DNA of 64,000 bases from Belliella alkalica (GTDB lineage Bacteria > Bacteroidota > Bacteroidia > Cytophagales > Cyclobacteriaceae): NCBI RefSeq assembly GCF_022549785.1, contig NZ_JAKZGO010000011.1:1-64000 (forward strand), read 5' to 3'. Below are positions 50,954 to 60,480 of the stretch, one piece after another (within the stretch, counting starts at the first letter, position 1; every line of letters begins with the position of its first letter). Below the pieces are notes generated by a model. That model searched no databases, had not been told where the DNA came from, and worked only from the letters and a program-made list of their open reading frames with translations. The position numbers and the translations under genes were made by a program.

Positions 50954-51004
50954 TATTTCAGCTATTCATGATAGTTTGAGCATTCTTTTTAACCCAAAGC
51001 AATC

Positions 51005-52444
51005 ATGAGTAAAAGCACAAGCTTAATTGCAAAGCTAAATGCAATCAATGAGTACGAGCGTGAACCAATCCCACAGAGTAAATTAAAAGGGTGGAAAAAA
51101 TTCATTGGAACCTACGCTGGTGAACATACCGCTGGTACAGAATTCGTTTTAGGACCTCTCTTTGTCGCTCATGGTGCGACGGCAGTTGATTTGGTTTCTG
51201 GCTTACTGATAGGAAACATTTTGGCAGTATTAAGTTGGGCATTTTTTACGGGAAGAATAGCCGTCAAAACAAGACTTACGCTTTATTTCCAATTAGAAAA
51301 AATAGCTGGATCAAAGTTTACCCTTATTTACAATTTGGTAAATGCAGGACTTTTCTGTTTCCTCGCAGGCGCCATGATAGCAGTATCTGCTACAGCAGTT
51401 GGAATCCCTTTCAATTTGGAAATGCCGACACTGACAGATATCTTACCGAATTCACTTGGTTGGGTCTTGACAGTATTTGCGATCGGAACCATCACCACGA
51501 TCGTAGCGATGTTTGGCTTTGAGCAGGTCTCAAAGTTTGCAAACATTGCAGCACCTTGGATGATCATGGTATTCATCGCAGCAGCTGTAGGCGTACTTCC
51601 AAGGCTTGGAATCAATTCTATTTCAGACTTTTGGCCAGTTGCCAAAGAGACTATTTGGAGCGGTGTGCCACTGGAAGGACAGAGTAAATTCACCTTTTGG
51701 CATATCATGTTTTTTGCATGGTTCTGCAATATGGCCATGCATATCGGAATGGCAGATATGTCTATCTTGAGATATGCGAAAAAATGGACCGCAGGTTTTT
51801 CCACAGCTTCAGGCGTTTTTCTAGGTCATTACATTGCATGGATTGCTTCAGGAATTCTCTATTCTCTATTTCTTTTGGAATCAAACAATAGCTTAACTTT
51901 CGCACCTGGGCCTATAGCTTATGAAGCTGCTGGAATTGCAGGAGCTATTTGTGTTGTTATTGCAGGTTGGACTACAGCTAACCCTACACTTTACAGAGCA
52001 GGTTTGGCAATACAATCCATCAATCCAAATTGGAAAACTTGGAAAGTGACTTTGTTCGTAGGACTTTTCACCACGATTGCGGCATGCTTTCCAGCTTTGG
52101 TAATGAGATTGTTGGAATTCGTAGCCTTGTATGGCTTGATCCTGATGCCACTTGGTGCAGTGATTTTCATAGATGTATATTATATGGAGCGTTGGGGACT
52201 GAAAAGCAACTATGCTTTGCATTCAGGAAAAAAACTAAATCCAGCTGTAGCATTCACGTGGATTTTGACATTGGCGTTCTGCTTAGCCTTAAACCTATTT
52301 GCAGGGATAGAAATTTTCTTCTTGGGCTTACCGGGTTGGTTTGTGGCAGTGATTGCATACTTGTTGTTCAGCAAATTGCTCCAAAAACCTATCACTTCAA
52401 TTCCACAGTCAAAAAATCCACTTGTTGAAAAGGCATTAAACTAA
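51005..52444 (+). CDS. NCS1-like (purine-cytosine permease family) transporter, putative rhamnose carrier
   Basis: This is a 479-residue inner-membrane protein with about 12 hydrophobic segments, of the NCS1 nucleobase:cation symporter type. Recognisable parts are the N-terminal EREPIPQSKLKGWKKFIGTYAGEHTAGTE (loop before TM1; EREPIPQSKLKGW part), GNILAVLSWAFFTGRIAVKTR, and GWTTANPTLYRAGLAIQSINP in the middle TMs. NCS1 members normally carry nucleobases, hydantoins or thiamin precursors. No RhaT, MFS or SSS sugar carrier is found here, and this gene stands between the regulator and catabolic genes, so rhamnose or a related product is the likely cargo. That is inference; a nucleobase carrier in an unexpected place is the alternative. 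Confidence 0.75.
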   Translation: MSKSTSLIAKLNAINEYEREPIPQSKLKGWKKFIGTYAGEHTAGTEFVLGPLFVAHGATAVDLVSGLLIGNILAVLSWAFFTGRIAVKTRLTLYFQLEKIAGSKFTLIYNLVNAGLFCFLAGAMIAVSATAVGIPFNLEMPTLTDILPNSLGWVLTVFAIGTITTIVAMFGFEQVSKFANIAAPWMIMVFIAAAVGVLPRLGINSISDFWPVAKETIWSGVPLEGQSKFTFWHIMFFAWFCNMAMHIGMADMSILRYAKKWTAGFSTASGVFLGHYIAWIASGILYSLFLLESNNSLTFAPGPIAYEAAGIAGAICVVIAGWTTANPTLYRAGLAIQSINPNWKTWKVTLFVGLFTTIAACFPALVMRLLEFVALYGLILMPLGAVIFIDVYYMERWGLKSNYALHSGKKLNPAVAFTWILTLAFCLALNLFAGIEIFFLGLPGWFVAVIAYLLFSKLLQKPITSIPQSKNPLVEKALN

Positions 52445-52453
52445 GGAAGAACC

Positions 52454-52642
52454 ATGAAAAATCTACTCGTAGTATTATCAATTGTTGGATTGCTTTTCAC
52501 GATAATCCCACCATTTTTGGTCTTTTCGGCAGTCATTGAGCCAGCTACATCAAAAAACCTGATGTTGGCAGGAACCGTGATTTGGTTTACATCTGCGCCG
52601 TTTTGGCTAAATAAAAAATCAGAAAATGATTATCCGCAATGA
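52454..52642 (+). CDS. 62-aa two-TM membrane protein downstream of the permease
   Basis: This small protein has two hydrophobic segments (about residues 3-27 and 36-52) and a short charged tail (KKSENDYPQ). It begins 9 nt after the permease stop, so co-translation is likely. No family was recognised. It may assist the transporter as a small subunit. Its last codons (NDYPQ and stop) lie inside the GATTATCCGCA hairpin repeat, so the C-terminus may have been rewritten by repeat insertion. Confidence 0.6.
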   Translation: MKNLLVVLSIVGLLFTIIPPFLVFSAVIEPATSKNLMLAGTVIWFTSAPFWLNKKSENDYPQ

Positions 52643-52935
52643 CAATAGTTGGTAAATTTTCACTTGAAATCATGCGGATAATCGTTATTAGTCGATTTGT
52701 TATCAGCGCATTAATTGATTTAAAACACATCATTTTGTTTGGCTACTGGTAAGAAAGCGGATAGGGATAAAACAGAATATGATTATCCGCAATCATACCA
52801 CTCATCAATTAAGCGATTGTTTTTTGGCAAACTGATACTAATAGATATTGGATATTTATTGATATTGGTTAGAAATCACAGGTTAATTCAATTATTTAGA
52901 TTCTACTGGTATGAAAACGGATATACATAAAACAG
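52628..52935 (+). repeat. GATTATCCGCA hairpin repeat, two tandem copies
   Basis: Copy A1 (52628-52780): GATTATCCGCA and TGCGGATAATC (52673-52683) form an 11-bp stem, ending ACTGGTAAGAAAGCGGATA. Copy A2 (52781-52935): starts GATTATCCGCA, lacks the paired arm, and ends ACTGGTATGAAAACGGATAT. They fill the gap between the 62-aa gene and the esterase; no gene is seen. Confidence 0.85.
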
Positions 52936-52948
52936 AAAATACCGAAAT

Positions 52949-53836
52949 ATGAAACAAACCATCTTAATGATGGTCTTTTTTGCTGTCAGCACTTATGGAT
53001 TTTCCCAGAAAATTGAAAAAATCAACCTGTGGGAAAAAGAAGCTCCATACACCCTAAAAGCTATAGAGGAAGACCAATTTAATGAAAGGGGAAATGTAGA
53101 AACTGTCGCTATTCCAGACATTACGGTGTATTTTCCAACTTCTGGAGAAGGTAACGGCCGTGCTATCCTAATCTGTCCCGGCGGTGGATACAGAAATCTC
53201 GCAATCAATCATGAAGGCTATGACATTGCAAAATTTTATTCCGAAAAAGGTTATGTAGCAGCTGTATTGAAATACAGATTGCCAGAACCAAGCTTGGTCT
53301 CCGAACCATGGAATGTACCTTTGGCAGATGCCAAGCAAGCCATCAAATTGATAAGAAAGAATGCTGAAAAATGGAATATTGATTCTGAAAAAGTCGGAGT
53401 CTTGGGTTTTTCGGCTGGAGGACATTTAGCGTCTTCGCTTTCTGTACACGGTATTTTGGAAGAAGGAAGTCTTCCCAATTTTAGTATATTGATATACCCG
53501 GTGGTCAGTTTTGAGAAAGGCGTGACGCATGAAGGTTCTAGAACCAATTTGCTTCGAGAGCAATTGGAGACTGATTGGGAAACATTTTACTCCAACGAAA
53601 AACAAGTCAATTCAAATACACCTCCAGCTTTTCTTGTCCATAGTTGGGATGACAAAGCTGTACCGGCAGAGAATTCGATCCGATATGCAAAAGCACTTGC
53701 AGCAATTGGCACAAAAACCGAACTGCATCTTTTTGAAAAGGGTGGGCATGGCTATGGAAAAGGGAATTCCCTCACCCATGGCACTGCTTCCCAATGGATA
53801 GATATGAGCTTGATTTGGTTAGATCAATTATTCTAA
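52949..53836 (+). CDS. Secreted alpha/beta-hydrolase, probable acetyl esterase
   Basis: This is a 295-residue protein with a signal peptide (cleavage near YGFSQ). The alpha/beta-hydrolase core shows the oxyanion motif ILICPGGGYRNLA, the nucleophile elbow GFSAGGH (Ser about residue 155), VHSWDDKAVP with the acid Asp, and the catalytic His in EKGGHGYG. This is the xylan/pectin acetyl-esterase-like branch common in polysaccharide loci. In this setting removal of acetyl groups from RG-I galacturonate is the likely role (inference). It starts about 25 nt after the second ACTGGTA...GGATAT motif, and GH31 follows 244 nt downstream. Confidence 0.82.
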   Translation: MKQTILMMVFFAVSTYGFSQKIEKINLWEKEAPYTLKAIEEDQFNERGNVETVAIPDITVYFPTSGEGNGRAILICPGGGYRNLAINHEGYDIAKFYSEKGYVAAVLKYRLPEPSLVSEPWNVPLADAKQAIKLIRKNAEKWNIDSEKVGVLGFSAGGHLASSLSVHGILEEGSLPNFSILIYPVVSFEKGVTHEGSRTNLLREQLETDWETFYSNEKQVNSNTPPAFLVHSWDDKAVPAENSIRYAKALAAIGTKTELHLFEKGGHGYGKGNSLTHGTASQWIDMSLIWLDQLF

Positions 53837-54003
53837 AAATTGTGAACAGGAGAGTAAAGGATAGTCTCTTCATTCTTATTGGGTATTTTTGATTTGGATA
53901 GCTATTTTGAGCTACCGTAAGCTTACTTAAATTGGAGATCTTAGAGCATGTTTCTTTGATTATTCAGCATAAATAGATGCCGTTTCTTTGGGAAACTATA
54001 CCA

Positions 54004-54019
54004 AGTATTCCCCTGCACT
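54004..54019 (+). promoter_or_regulatory. Weak RhaR-type motif before GH31
   Basis: AGTATTCCCCTGCACT, the reverse complement of AGTGCAGGGGAATACT. It keeps the AGT...ACT symmetry but differs in the core; 61 nt before GH31. Confidence 0.3.
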
Positions 54020-54080
54020 AGATGCCTAGATATGCTTCTGCAAGTCTGCTAAAATTAACATTTAACCCAGAAACACTAAA

Positions 54081-56483
54081 ATGAAAAAATTCTCCTTTTT
54101 TGTTCTGATCGTGTTATGTTTTTCTCAAAACCTAGCAACTGCCCAGACCCAAAACATATTAACTTTTCAAACTTCCGAGACGAAGCTGGAAATTGCATTT
54201 TACAAGCCTGATTTATTTAGAGTCAAGGTCGGTGCGCAAATACCTGAAGAGGAGTTTTCTTACATGCTAGCGCATCAACAATGGCCTGCTATTGCTGTGA
54301 ATCAAGAAGAGAACGCAGATTCATACCTTATCACGACCCCTACACTGAAACTAGAAATTGACAAAAGCTCACTTGCAATCAAAGTTTTTAACGAAGCCGG
54401 AGATTTGATATCTTCAGAAGCGTCAAATGAATCTGGAGGGTATTACCAAAAAGAAATCAAATCAGGCATTTCAAAAAACATCCATTCGGATGAGCACTTT
54501 TTCGGATTTGGTGAAAGAATGGATTTTCTAGATCAAAAGGGAAAATCTTTGATCATGAATGTAGGCCGAGGATTGCTGAAACCACATATAATCGGTGCCT
54601 ACAATATCTTGGAAGCCAACTATGCTCCAGTGCCATTTATGATGAGTACCAAAGGCTATGGCATTTTCTATCACACAAGTCAGCCCAGTGAATTTGATTT
54701 GGGGAAAACGAACAAAGACAAATTGACTTTTCAAGCAGAAGGAACACACGTGGATTACTTCTTCATGTACGGACCTGATTTCACACATTTGATCAATCAC
54801 TACACAGACCTTACTGGCAAATCTCCTTTACTGCCAAGATTTGCCCACGGATTGCATGTGGGAACTTACAGTGGAGGTACTTGGGGACACGAACATCTGA
54901 CTTCAGGAGAATATGTAGTCGCCTTAGCTAAGAGATACAGACAAAAAGGTATTCCATTTGATGTACTTCATTTGGACTCTACTTGGAGGCTTTTTGGGAA
55001 AAATGGAGGAAGTGGCGCAACTTCTTTCGAATGGAGAGAGACATTTACCGATCCAAAGAGCATGTTTGACCAGCTATATGGAATGGATGTAAACATGGTA
55101 GGATTGCACGTCAGGCCAAGATTTGATAATGGAAATAACCTAAATCTCCTTGATCAAGCCAGAGAAGGAGGGCATGTGTACCCTGAAGAAAACAACAAAG
55201 GCGAATTTGTCAATTTCTTCGATGACAAAGCCGTCGATTGGTGGTGGGAAAATGGCGTGATGAAGATCGCAGAAATTGGTGCAATGTTTTTGAAGACGGA
55301 TGAAGGAAGTGCATTTGGAAGACAAGCGAATGAAAGTAGCAAAACAGGCCCTACCAGTGCGGAGGCGAAAAAATTACATAATGTGTTTCCAGTAGCTTAT
55401 GCAAAAGCACCTTATGAAAAATTCAAAGAGCACAACAAAATGCGTGGCATGAACCATACACGTGAAGGCTATGCCGGCATTCAACGATATCCATTTATCT
55501 GGGCTGGAGACTGGCCAAGTGAATGGCAATATTATGCTCCTGTAATCCGTGCTGGCATCAACATGGGGCTATCAGGAGTTGGATATTGGTCGCATAATAT
55601 GGGTGGATTCGAGCATGATGCCGATCCTGAGTTATTTGTGAGATGGGTACAGTTTGGCATGTTTAGTCCAGTGGCACATGTGTTTGGAATGGATCATCCT
55701 GGTTACAAAGAACCTTGGAACTATGGTTCGGAAGCCGAAAAGATCTTCACACAATATGCCAAACTTCGCTATAGACTTATTCCTTATATCTATACCACGG
55801 CATTTCAACAAAACCAAACCGGTGTTCCTATCATGCGCGCATTAGTCTTGCACCACCAAGAAGATTTGAACACATACAGTATTGACGATCAGTATTATTT
55901 TGGTGACCAAATGATAATCTGCCCCGTAATTACCAAAAGTGCCAAAACAAGGGTGGTCTATCTGCCGGAGGGTAAGTGGTTTAATTACTGGACAGGAAAA
56001 TCTTATGAAGGTTCGAGCTATTACAACATCGTAACTCCTCTTGAAACACTTCCGATTTTTGTAAAGGAAGGAGCAATAATTCCTTCGCAAGATGATGTTT
56101 TGTATGATAACAAGGAAAATTACGGTCGCTTGACCTTCGAAATTTTTCCTGGTGAAAAAGGTGATTTTGAGCTTTTCGAAGATGATGGGATTTCTGAAAA
56201 TTATGCTGATAATGATTATTCATTAACAAAAATAGAATCAGAATCTGTAAACAATACAACCCACATCACCATTCATAAATCAGAAGGAGACTACAAAGTC
56301 CCTAACCGTGAGATAGTTTTGAAAGTACATGTAAAAGAAGAGCCTCAAATCATTCAAGTCAATGAAAAAAGATTAGGAAAATCAGAAGACAAAAATGGAT
56401 GGAAATATGATAGTGCAAAAAATATAATTATGTTGCACATACAAAAACCTGCTAATCAAAAGATTACAATAAGCATAAATTAA
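54081..56483 (+). CDS. GH31 alpha-glycosidase
   Basis: This is an 800-residue secreted enzyme (signal ends NLATAQ). After an N-terminal beta domain come the GH31 landmarks FFGFGERMDFLDQKG, PFMMSTKGYGIFYH, GKSPLLPRFAHGLHVGTYSG and GIPFDVLHLDSTW. The nucleophile Asp is in FLKTDEGS (Asp 407) and the acid/base Asp in WAGDWPSEW (Asp 477). GYWSHNMGGFEHDADPELF and the C-terminal PIFVKEGAIIP beta domain follow. GH31 includes alpha-glucosidases, xylosidases and galactosidases; the KTDEGS form differs from the classical KTDFGE and the substrate is unclear. Within this locus an alpha-linked side-chain sugar of RG-I or of an attached polymer is likely. Confidence 0.92.
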   Translation: MKKFSFFVLIVLCFSQNLATAQTQNILTFQTSETKLEIAFYKPDLFRVKVGAQIPEEEFSYMLAHQQWPAIAVNQEENADSYLITTPTLKLEIDKSSLAIKVFNEAGDLISSEASNESGGYYQKEIKSGISKNIHSDEHFFGFGERMDFLDQKGKSLIMNVGRGLLKPHIIGAYNILEANYAPVPFMMSTKGYGIFYHTSQPSEFDLGKTNKDKLTFQAEGTHVDYFFMYGPDFTHLINHYTDLTGKSPLLPRFAHGLHVGTYSGGTWGHEHLTSGEYVVALAKRYRQKGIPFDVLHLDSTWRLFGKNGGSGATSFEWRETFTDPKSMFDQLYGMDVNMVGLHVRPRFDNGNNLNLLDQAREGGHVYPEENNKGEFVNFFDDKAVDWWWENGVMKIAEIGAMFLKTDEGSAFGRQANESSKTGPTSAEAKKLHNVFPVAYAKAPYEKFKEHNKMRGMNHTREGYAGIQRYPFIWAGDWPSEWQYYAPVIRAGINMGLSGVGYWSHNMGGFEHDADPELFVRWVQFGMFSPVAHVFGMDHPGYKEPWNYGSEAEKIFTQYAKLRYRLIPYIYTTAFQQNQTGVPIMRALVLHHQEDLNTYSIDDQYYFGDQMIICPVITKSAKTRVVYLPEGKWFNYWTGKSYEGSSYYNIVTPLETLPIFVKEGAIIPSQDDVLYDNKENYGRLTFEIFPGEKGDFELFEDDGISENYADNDYSLTKIESESVNNTTHITIHKSEGDYKVPNREIVLKVHVKEEPQIIQVNEKRLGKSEDKNGWKYDSAKNIIMLHIQKPANQKITISIN

Positions 56484-56498
56484 AGTACTAAAATTAAC

Positions 56499-56516
56499 AG
56501 TACAGAACAGGACAGT
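56499..56516 (+). promoter_or_regulatory. Putative RhaR-type double operator before the aldolase/dehydrogenase gene
   Basis: AGTACAGAACAGGACAGT, 52 nt before the start codon, containing an AGTACAG and an overlapping CAGGACAGT half as in the permease and GH43 sites. Confidence 0.5.
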
Positions 56517-56568
56517 AAATATTATTAAATAGGATAAATTTCCTTAAATAACTTAAACCTAGTTTACC

Positions 56569-58677
56569 ATGGCTATTTTGGAACAAAAATTCAATCATGT
56601 CTCTTACCTCTGGGACGAACAAAAAGCAAATTCTTTGGGCGATGACGAAGTTGCCCTTTTGATATACAGATCTAATATACTCGGTGCGGATCTACGAATC
56701 ACAAATTATGGAGGTGGAAATACGAGCTGTAAGACTTATGAAAAAGATCCCCTTTCAGGAAAAGAAGTAGAGGTGATGTGGGTAAAGGGCTCAGGTGGAG
56801 ATATTGGTACTTTGACCAAATCAGGACTAGCAGGCCTTTATGTTGACAAGCTGAGAGCTTTGGAAGGCATATACAAAGGAATAGAATTCGAAGATGAAAT
56901 GGTCGGTCTTTTTAACCATTGTATCTACGATCTAGACTCTAAAGCACCTTCGATCGATACACCACTGCATGCATTTTTGCCATTCAAACACATTGATCAC
57001 CTTCATCCAGATGCAGCCATTGCTATTGCAGCTTCCAAAGAAGGCGAGAAAATCACCCAAGAGCTTTTTGACGGTCAGATTGCTTGGATTCCTTGGCAAA
57101 GACCAGGCTTTGACTTAGGTCTTCAATTGAAGAAGGCTTTGGACGAAAACCCTGGAATCAGAGGAATCATGCTTGGAGGTCACGGACTTTTCACTTGGGG
57201 TGACACAGCTTATGAATGCTATATCAACAGCCTTGAAGTAATCGAAAAAGCTTCCCAATACCTTGAAGACAACTATGGTAAAAATAGACCTGTTTTCGGT
57301 GGTCAAAAAATCAAGTCGCTCGAGCCAAGCAAAAGAAAAGATCAGGCTGCCATCATTTCTCCTTTGTTGAGAGGACTTGCTTCTAGCTACGACAGAATGG
57401 TCGGTACTTTCAGTGACTCAGATACTGTTTTACAATTTATCAACTCCAATGATTTGGGAAAATTGGCACCTTTGGGTACTTCTTGCCCAGATCACTTTTT
57501 GAGAACCAAAATCGCCCCTCTTGTACTAGACATTCCTGCCGATCAAGACCTAAGCGACTTGGGTGCCATCAAAGAGCACATCAGCAAGTTGTTTGCTACA
57601 TATAGAGAAGGCTACAAAGACTACTACGAAAAGCACAAAAGATCCAACAGTCCAGCAATGCGTGATCCAAACCCAGTGATCATCTTGTGGCCGGGTGTTG
57701 GTTTGTTTTCCTATGCAAAAAACAAACAAACTTCAAGAGTAGCTTCTGAATTCTATATCAACGCAATCAACGTAATGCGAGGTGCTGAAGCAGTATCAGA
57801 ATATGTTTCTTTGCCATTGCAGGAAGCTTTTGATATCGAGTATTGGTTATTGGAAGAAGCAAAGCTTCAAAGAATGCCAAAAGAGCAGCCTTTGTCAAGG
57901 AAAGTAGCCTTGATCACAGGAAGTGCAGGAGGTATCGGAAAAGCAATCGCAGACAAGTTAGCCAAAGAAGGTGCTTGTGTGGTCTTGACAGATCTTGACG
58001 GTGACAGATTGGAAGAGGCGGTAAAGGATTTCGGAAAAGATACTGCTATCCAGACAAAATTGAATGTATTGGAAAATGACACGATAACTTCTGCCTTCAA
58101 AGCGGCAAACCTTGCCTTTGGTGGTGTGGATATTGTCGTGAACTGTGCAGGTCTTGCTATCAGCAAGCCTTTGACAGAAACTTCAGAAGCTGATTGGGAT
58201 TTACTGAATGATGTCCTTGTAAAAGGCCAATTCAAAGTGAGTCAAGAAGGTGTAAAAATACTAAGAGCACAAGGTCTTGGTGGAGATATCATCAATATTG
58301 CTTCTAAAAATGCCCTTGTATCTGGACCAAACAATGTAGGATACGGAACTGCAAAAGCAGCTCAAGTTCATATGTCAAGGTTGTTGGCTGCTGAATTGGG
58401 ACCTGACAAGATCCGTGTAAATGTGGTGAATCCTGATGCTGTAATCGAAGGTTCAAAAATCTGGGAAGGCAAATGGGCTGAAGGAAGAGCGAAAGCTTAT
58501 GGTATTTCTGTAGAAGAATTGCCTGCTCATTATGCAAAAAGAACATTATTGAATGAAATCATTAGCACAGAAGATATAGCAAATGGCGTTTTCGCTTTTG
58601 TAGGTGGAATTTTATCCAAAAGCACCGGAAATATCCTTAATGTAGATGGCGGAGTAGCTGCCGCATTCGTGAGATAA
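56569..58677 (+). CDS. rhaEW: Bifunctional L-rhamnulose-1-phosphate aldolase / L-lactaldehyde dehydrogenase
   Basis: This is a 702-residue cytoplasmic fusion. Residues about 1-430 form a class II aldolase domain (LGADLRITNYGGGNTSCK, VKGSGGDIGTLTKSGLAGLY, TPLHAFLPFKHIDHLHPDA with metal His, GGHGLFTWGDTAYECY) that splits rhamnulose 1-phosphate into DHAP and L-lactaldehyde. From about 445 there is a short-chain dehydrogenase (ALITGSAGGIGKAIA, NCAGLA, catalytic Tyr 592 and Lys 596 in VGYGTAKAA) that oxidises lactaldehyde to lactate. The fused form is known in Bacillus, Chloroflexus and Bacteroidota. It therefore spares separate aldolase and aldehyde dehydrogenase genes. Confidence 0.95.
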   Translation: MAILEQKFNHVSYLWDEQKANSLGDDEVALLIYRSNILGADLRITNYGGGNTSCKTYEKDPLSGKEVEVMWVKGSGGDIGTLTKSGLAGLYVDKLRALEGIYKGIEFEDEMVGLFNHCIYDLDSKAPSIDTPLHAFLPFKHIDHLHPDAAIAIAASKEGEKITQELFDGQIAWIPWQRPGFDLGLQLKKALDENPGIRGIMLGGHGLFTWGDTAYECYINSLEVIEKASQYLEDNYGKNRPVFGGQKIKSLEPSKRKDQAAIISPLLRGLASSYDRMVGTFSDSDTVLQFINSNDLGKLAPLGTSCPDHFLRTKIAPLVLDIPADQDLSDLGAIKEHISKLFATYREGYKDYYEKHKRSNSPAMRDPNPVIILWPGVGLFSYAKNKQTSRVASEFYINAINVMRGAEAVSEYVSLPLQEAFDIEYWLLEEAKLQRMPKEQPLSRKVALITGSAGGIGKAIADKLAKEGACVVLTDLDGDRLEEAVKDFGKDTAIQTKLNVLENDTITSAFKAANLAFGGVDIVVNCAGLAISKPLTETSEADWDLLNDVLVKGQFKVSQEGVKILRAQGLGGDIINIASKNALVSGPNNVGYGTAKAAQVHMSRLLAAELGPDKIRVNVVNPDAVIEGSKIWEGKWAEGRAKAYGISVEELPAHYAKRTLLNEIISTEDIANGVFAFVGGILSKSTGNILNVDGGVAAAFVR

Positions 58678-58744
58678 TTACCTCAAACCTATTTATACAT
58701 TAATTCCTTTCAGGTTTTTTCTAAATTAGACAATACTTTAGTCT

Positions 58745-58761
58745 AAACCTGGAAGGTTTTT
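58745..58761 (+). terminator. Small hairpin with U-tract after the aldolase/dehydrogenase gene
   Basis: AAACCT gga AGGTTT followed by TTTATTTATC, 68 nt past the stop. The stem is short (6 bp), so it may terminate only partly before rhaI. Confidence 0.5.
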
Positions 58762-58774
58762 ATTTATCTAATAT

Positions 58775-58925
58775 GATTATCTGCAATAACACCAGAAGGT
58801 GAATTTTCACATGAAATCATGCAGATAATCGTCGACGGTCGTCTGTCGACTGTCGACAGCATTGAATTCAAGGTATTTACCTAAATAAATTTGGATACTG
58901 GTATAATAGCGGATATATACAATCT
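58775..58925 (+). repeat. GATTATCTGCA hairpin repeat, copy B
   Basis: GATTATCTGCA (58775-58785) pairs exactly with TGCAGATAATC (58820-58830). The same element in copy A1 has a C-G pair where this one has T-A. It ends ACTGGTATAATAGCGGATAT at 58897-58916, upstream of rhaI. A GTCGAC-rich stretch lies at 58830-58858. Confidence 0.85.
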
Positions 58926-58939
58926 AATTATTCCCAAAA

Positions 58940-60217
58940 ATGAAAATCACACAAAGCCATATAGAAAATTCCAATGATGATTTGAAAAAGAATCACACGG
59001 AATCTTTTGATTTTTTATCCAATCAGCTTTCCAATAAAGGTGTAGATGTAAATTTGGTCGTTGAAAAAATCAAGGCATTGCAAATTGCTATACCATCATG
59101 GGCACTTGGTGCTGGAGGGACTAGATTTGGACGTTTTTCAGGCGCAGGCGAGCCAGCTGATTTGATTCAGAAGATTCAGGACATCGGAATCATCCACGCA
59201 CTCAATAAATCAAGCAACGCCGTATCACTTCACATCCCCTGGGACATTCCCCAAGATTATGAAGCTATCAGGCAGATCGCAAAGGATCTCAATATCAATT
59301 TTGACGCAGTCAATTCCAATACTTTTCAAGACCAACCTGGACAAAAAGTATCCTACAAATATGGTTCTTTGGCTAATTCAGACAAAGCTGTAAGGGAACT
59401 GGCAGTAGAGCACAACAAAGAAGTCATCAAAATCGGTGAAAGATTGGGTTCAAAAGCATTGACTGTCTGGCTTGCAGATGGATCAAGTTTTCCTGGACAA
59501 CATAGTATCAGAAAAGCTTTGGCAAATACACATGATTCACTAAGCTCCATATACGAGTACCTTCCTTCAGATTGGAAAATATTGGTGGAATACAAGCCTT
59601 ACGAGCCAAATTTCTACAGCACAGTAATCCAAGATTGGGGTACCTCCTTTTTGTTGGCTAATAAGCTTGGACCAAAAGCATATACTTTGGTGGATCTTGG
59701 TCACCATTTGCCAAATACAAATATTGAACAGATTGTAGCTACATTGATGACAGAGGAAAAATTGGGTGGATTCCATTTCAATGATTCCAAATATGGTGAT
59801 GATGACCTTACTGTAGGAAGTGTCAAACCATATCAGCTGTTCCTGATTTTCCATGAATTGGTACAAGGTTTTGCAGAAACAAATAATCCATCACTTTCAT
59901 GGATGATCGATGCAAGTCACAATGTAAAAGATCCTTTGGAAGATCTCTTGCAGTCTGTGGAAGCCATCAAGCTAGCGTATGCCCAAGCATTGATCATCAA
60001 TCAAAAAGCCTTGGAAGATGCACAACAAAATCATGATACCGCCAAAGCACAAGAAATCTTGCAGGATGCCTACAGAACAGACGTGAGGGCATTGGTGTCA
60101 GAAGCAAGCAGACAGTTGGGAGGGGCGATCTCTCCAATAAAAGCATACCGAAAAGTTGATGTGAGAAATGAACTGATCAAGGAGAGAGGAACTGATAGTA
60201 AAGCCAGCGGATTGTAA
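58940..60217 (+). CDS. rhaI: L-rhamnose isomerase (RhaI type)
   Basis: This is a 425-residue cytoplasmic isomerase of the RhaI group (Pseudomonas stutzeri/Bacillus type, not E. coli RhaA), converting L-rhamnose to L-rhamnulose with divalent metal. Family stretches are IAIPSWALGAGGTRFGRF, SLHIPWDIPQDYEAIRQIA, LTVWLADGSSFPGQ, ILVEYKPYEPNFYSTVIQDWG (Glu metal ligand region), TLVDLGHHLPNTNIEQIVA, GGFHFNDSKYGDDDLTVGS (His and Asp ligands) and WMIDASHNVKDPLEDLLQS. It starts about 24 nt after the GCGGATAT motif of repeat copy B. Length agrees with the family. Confidence 0.95.
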   Translation: MKITQSHIENSNDDLKKNHTESFDFLSNQLSNKGVDVNLVVEKIKALQIAIPSWALGAGGTRFGRFSGAGEPADLIQKIQDIGIIHALNKSSNAVSLHIPWDIPQDYEAIRQIAKDLNINFDAVNSNTFQDQPGQKVSYKYGSLANSDKAVRELAVEHNKEVIKIGERLGSKALTVWLADGSSFPGQHSIRKALANTHDSLSSIYEYLPSDWKILVEYKPYEPNFYSTVIQDWGTSFLLANKLGPKAYTLVDLGHHLPNTNIEQIVATLMTEEKLGGFHFNDSKYGDDDLTVGSVKPYQLFLIFHELVQGFAETNNPSLSWMIDASHNVKDPLEDLLQSVEAIKLAYAQALIINQKALEDAQQNHDTAKAQEILQDAYRTDVRALVSEASRQLGGAISPIKAYRKVDVRNELIKERGTDSKASGL

Positions 60218-60284
60218 GAGCTTGTTTAAACTTTATCCTTTGGCCTGCAATTGCGCCTCTTCCGCCCACTCTTCGGCTATTTTC

Positions 60285-60310
60285 GGGGATGTAGCGGTGG
60301 CTACGACCCC
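60285..60310 (+). other. GC-rich hairpin in the rhaI-rhaB spacer
   Basis: GGGGATGTAGC and GCTACGACCCC pair (9 of 11) around a 4-nt loop. The surrounding 60240-60330 block is richer in GC than its neighbours. No U-tract follows. Confidence 0.5.
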
Positions 60311-60390
60311 TAAAACGAGCCTCGATTGAACGAAAGATGCATCAATTTCATCCGTTTATTGTTGTTTTCATCTGATGGATGGAATCTTTG

Positions 60391-60440
60391 ATGATTTAAA
60401 TAATCATTACCCTTCGAGTTTTAATGATTATTTAAATCAT
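60391..60440 (+). promoter_or_regulatory. 19-bp perfect inverted repeat ahead of rhaB
   Basis: ATGATTTAAATAATCATTA (60391-60409) and TAATGATTATTTAAATCAT (60422-60440) are exact reverse complements with a 12-nt loop. Each arm is itself nearly palindromic. The right arm ends 40 nt before the preferred rhaB start. Confidence 0.75.
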
Positions 60441-60480
60441 GTCGATTTCGGCTTCAAAAACAAAATTTAATCAAGCTCTA

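Noticed and set aside
52739-52930. 63-aa frame between the small membrane protein and the esterase
   Set aside because: It lies wholly within the tandem hairpin repeats, so its codons are repeat sequence.
53842-53866. GAACAGGAGAGTAAAGGATAG as another regulatory motif copy
   Set aside because: It lacks the TACAGGA core and symmetry, and its resemblance is within chance.
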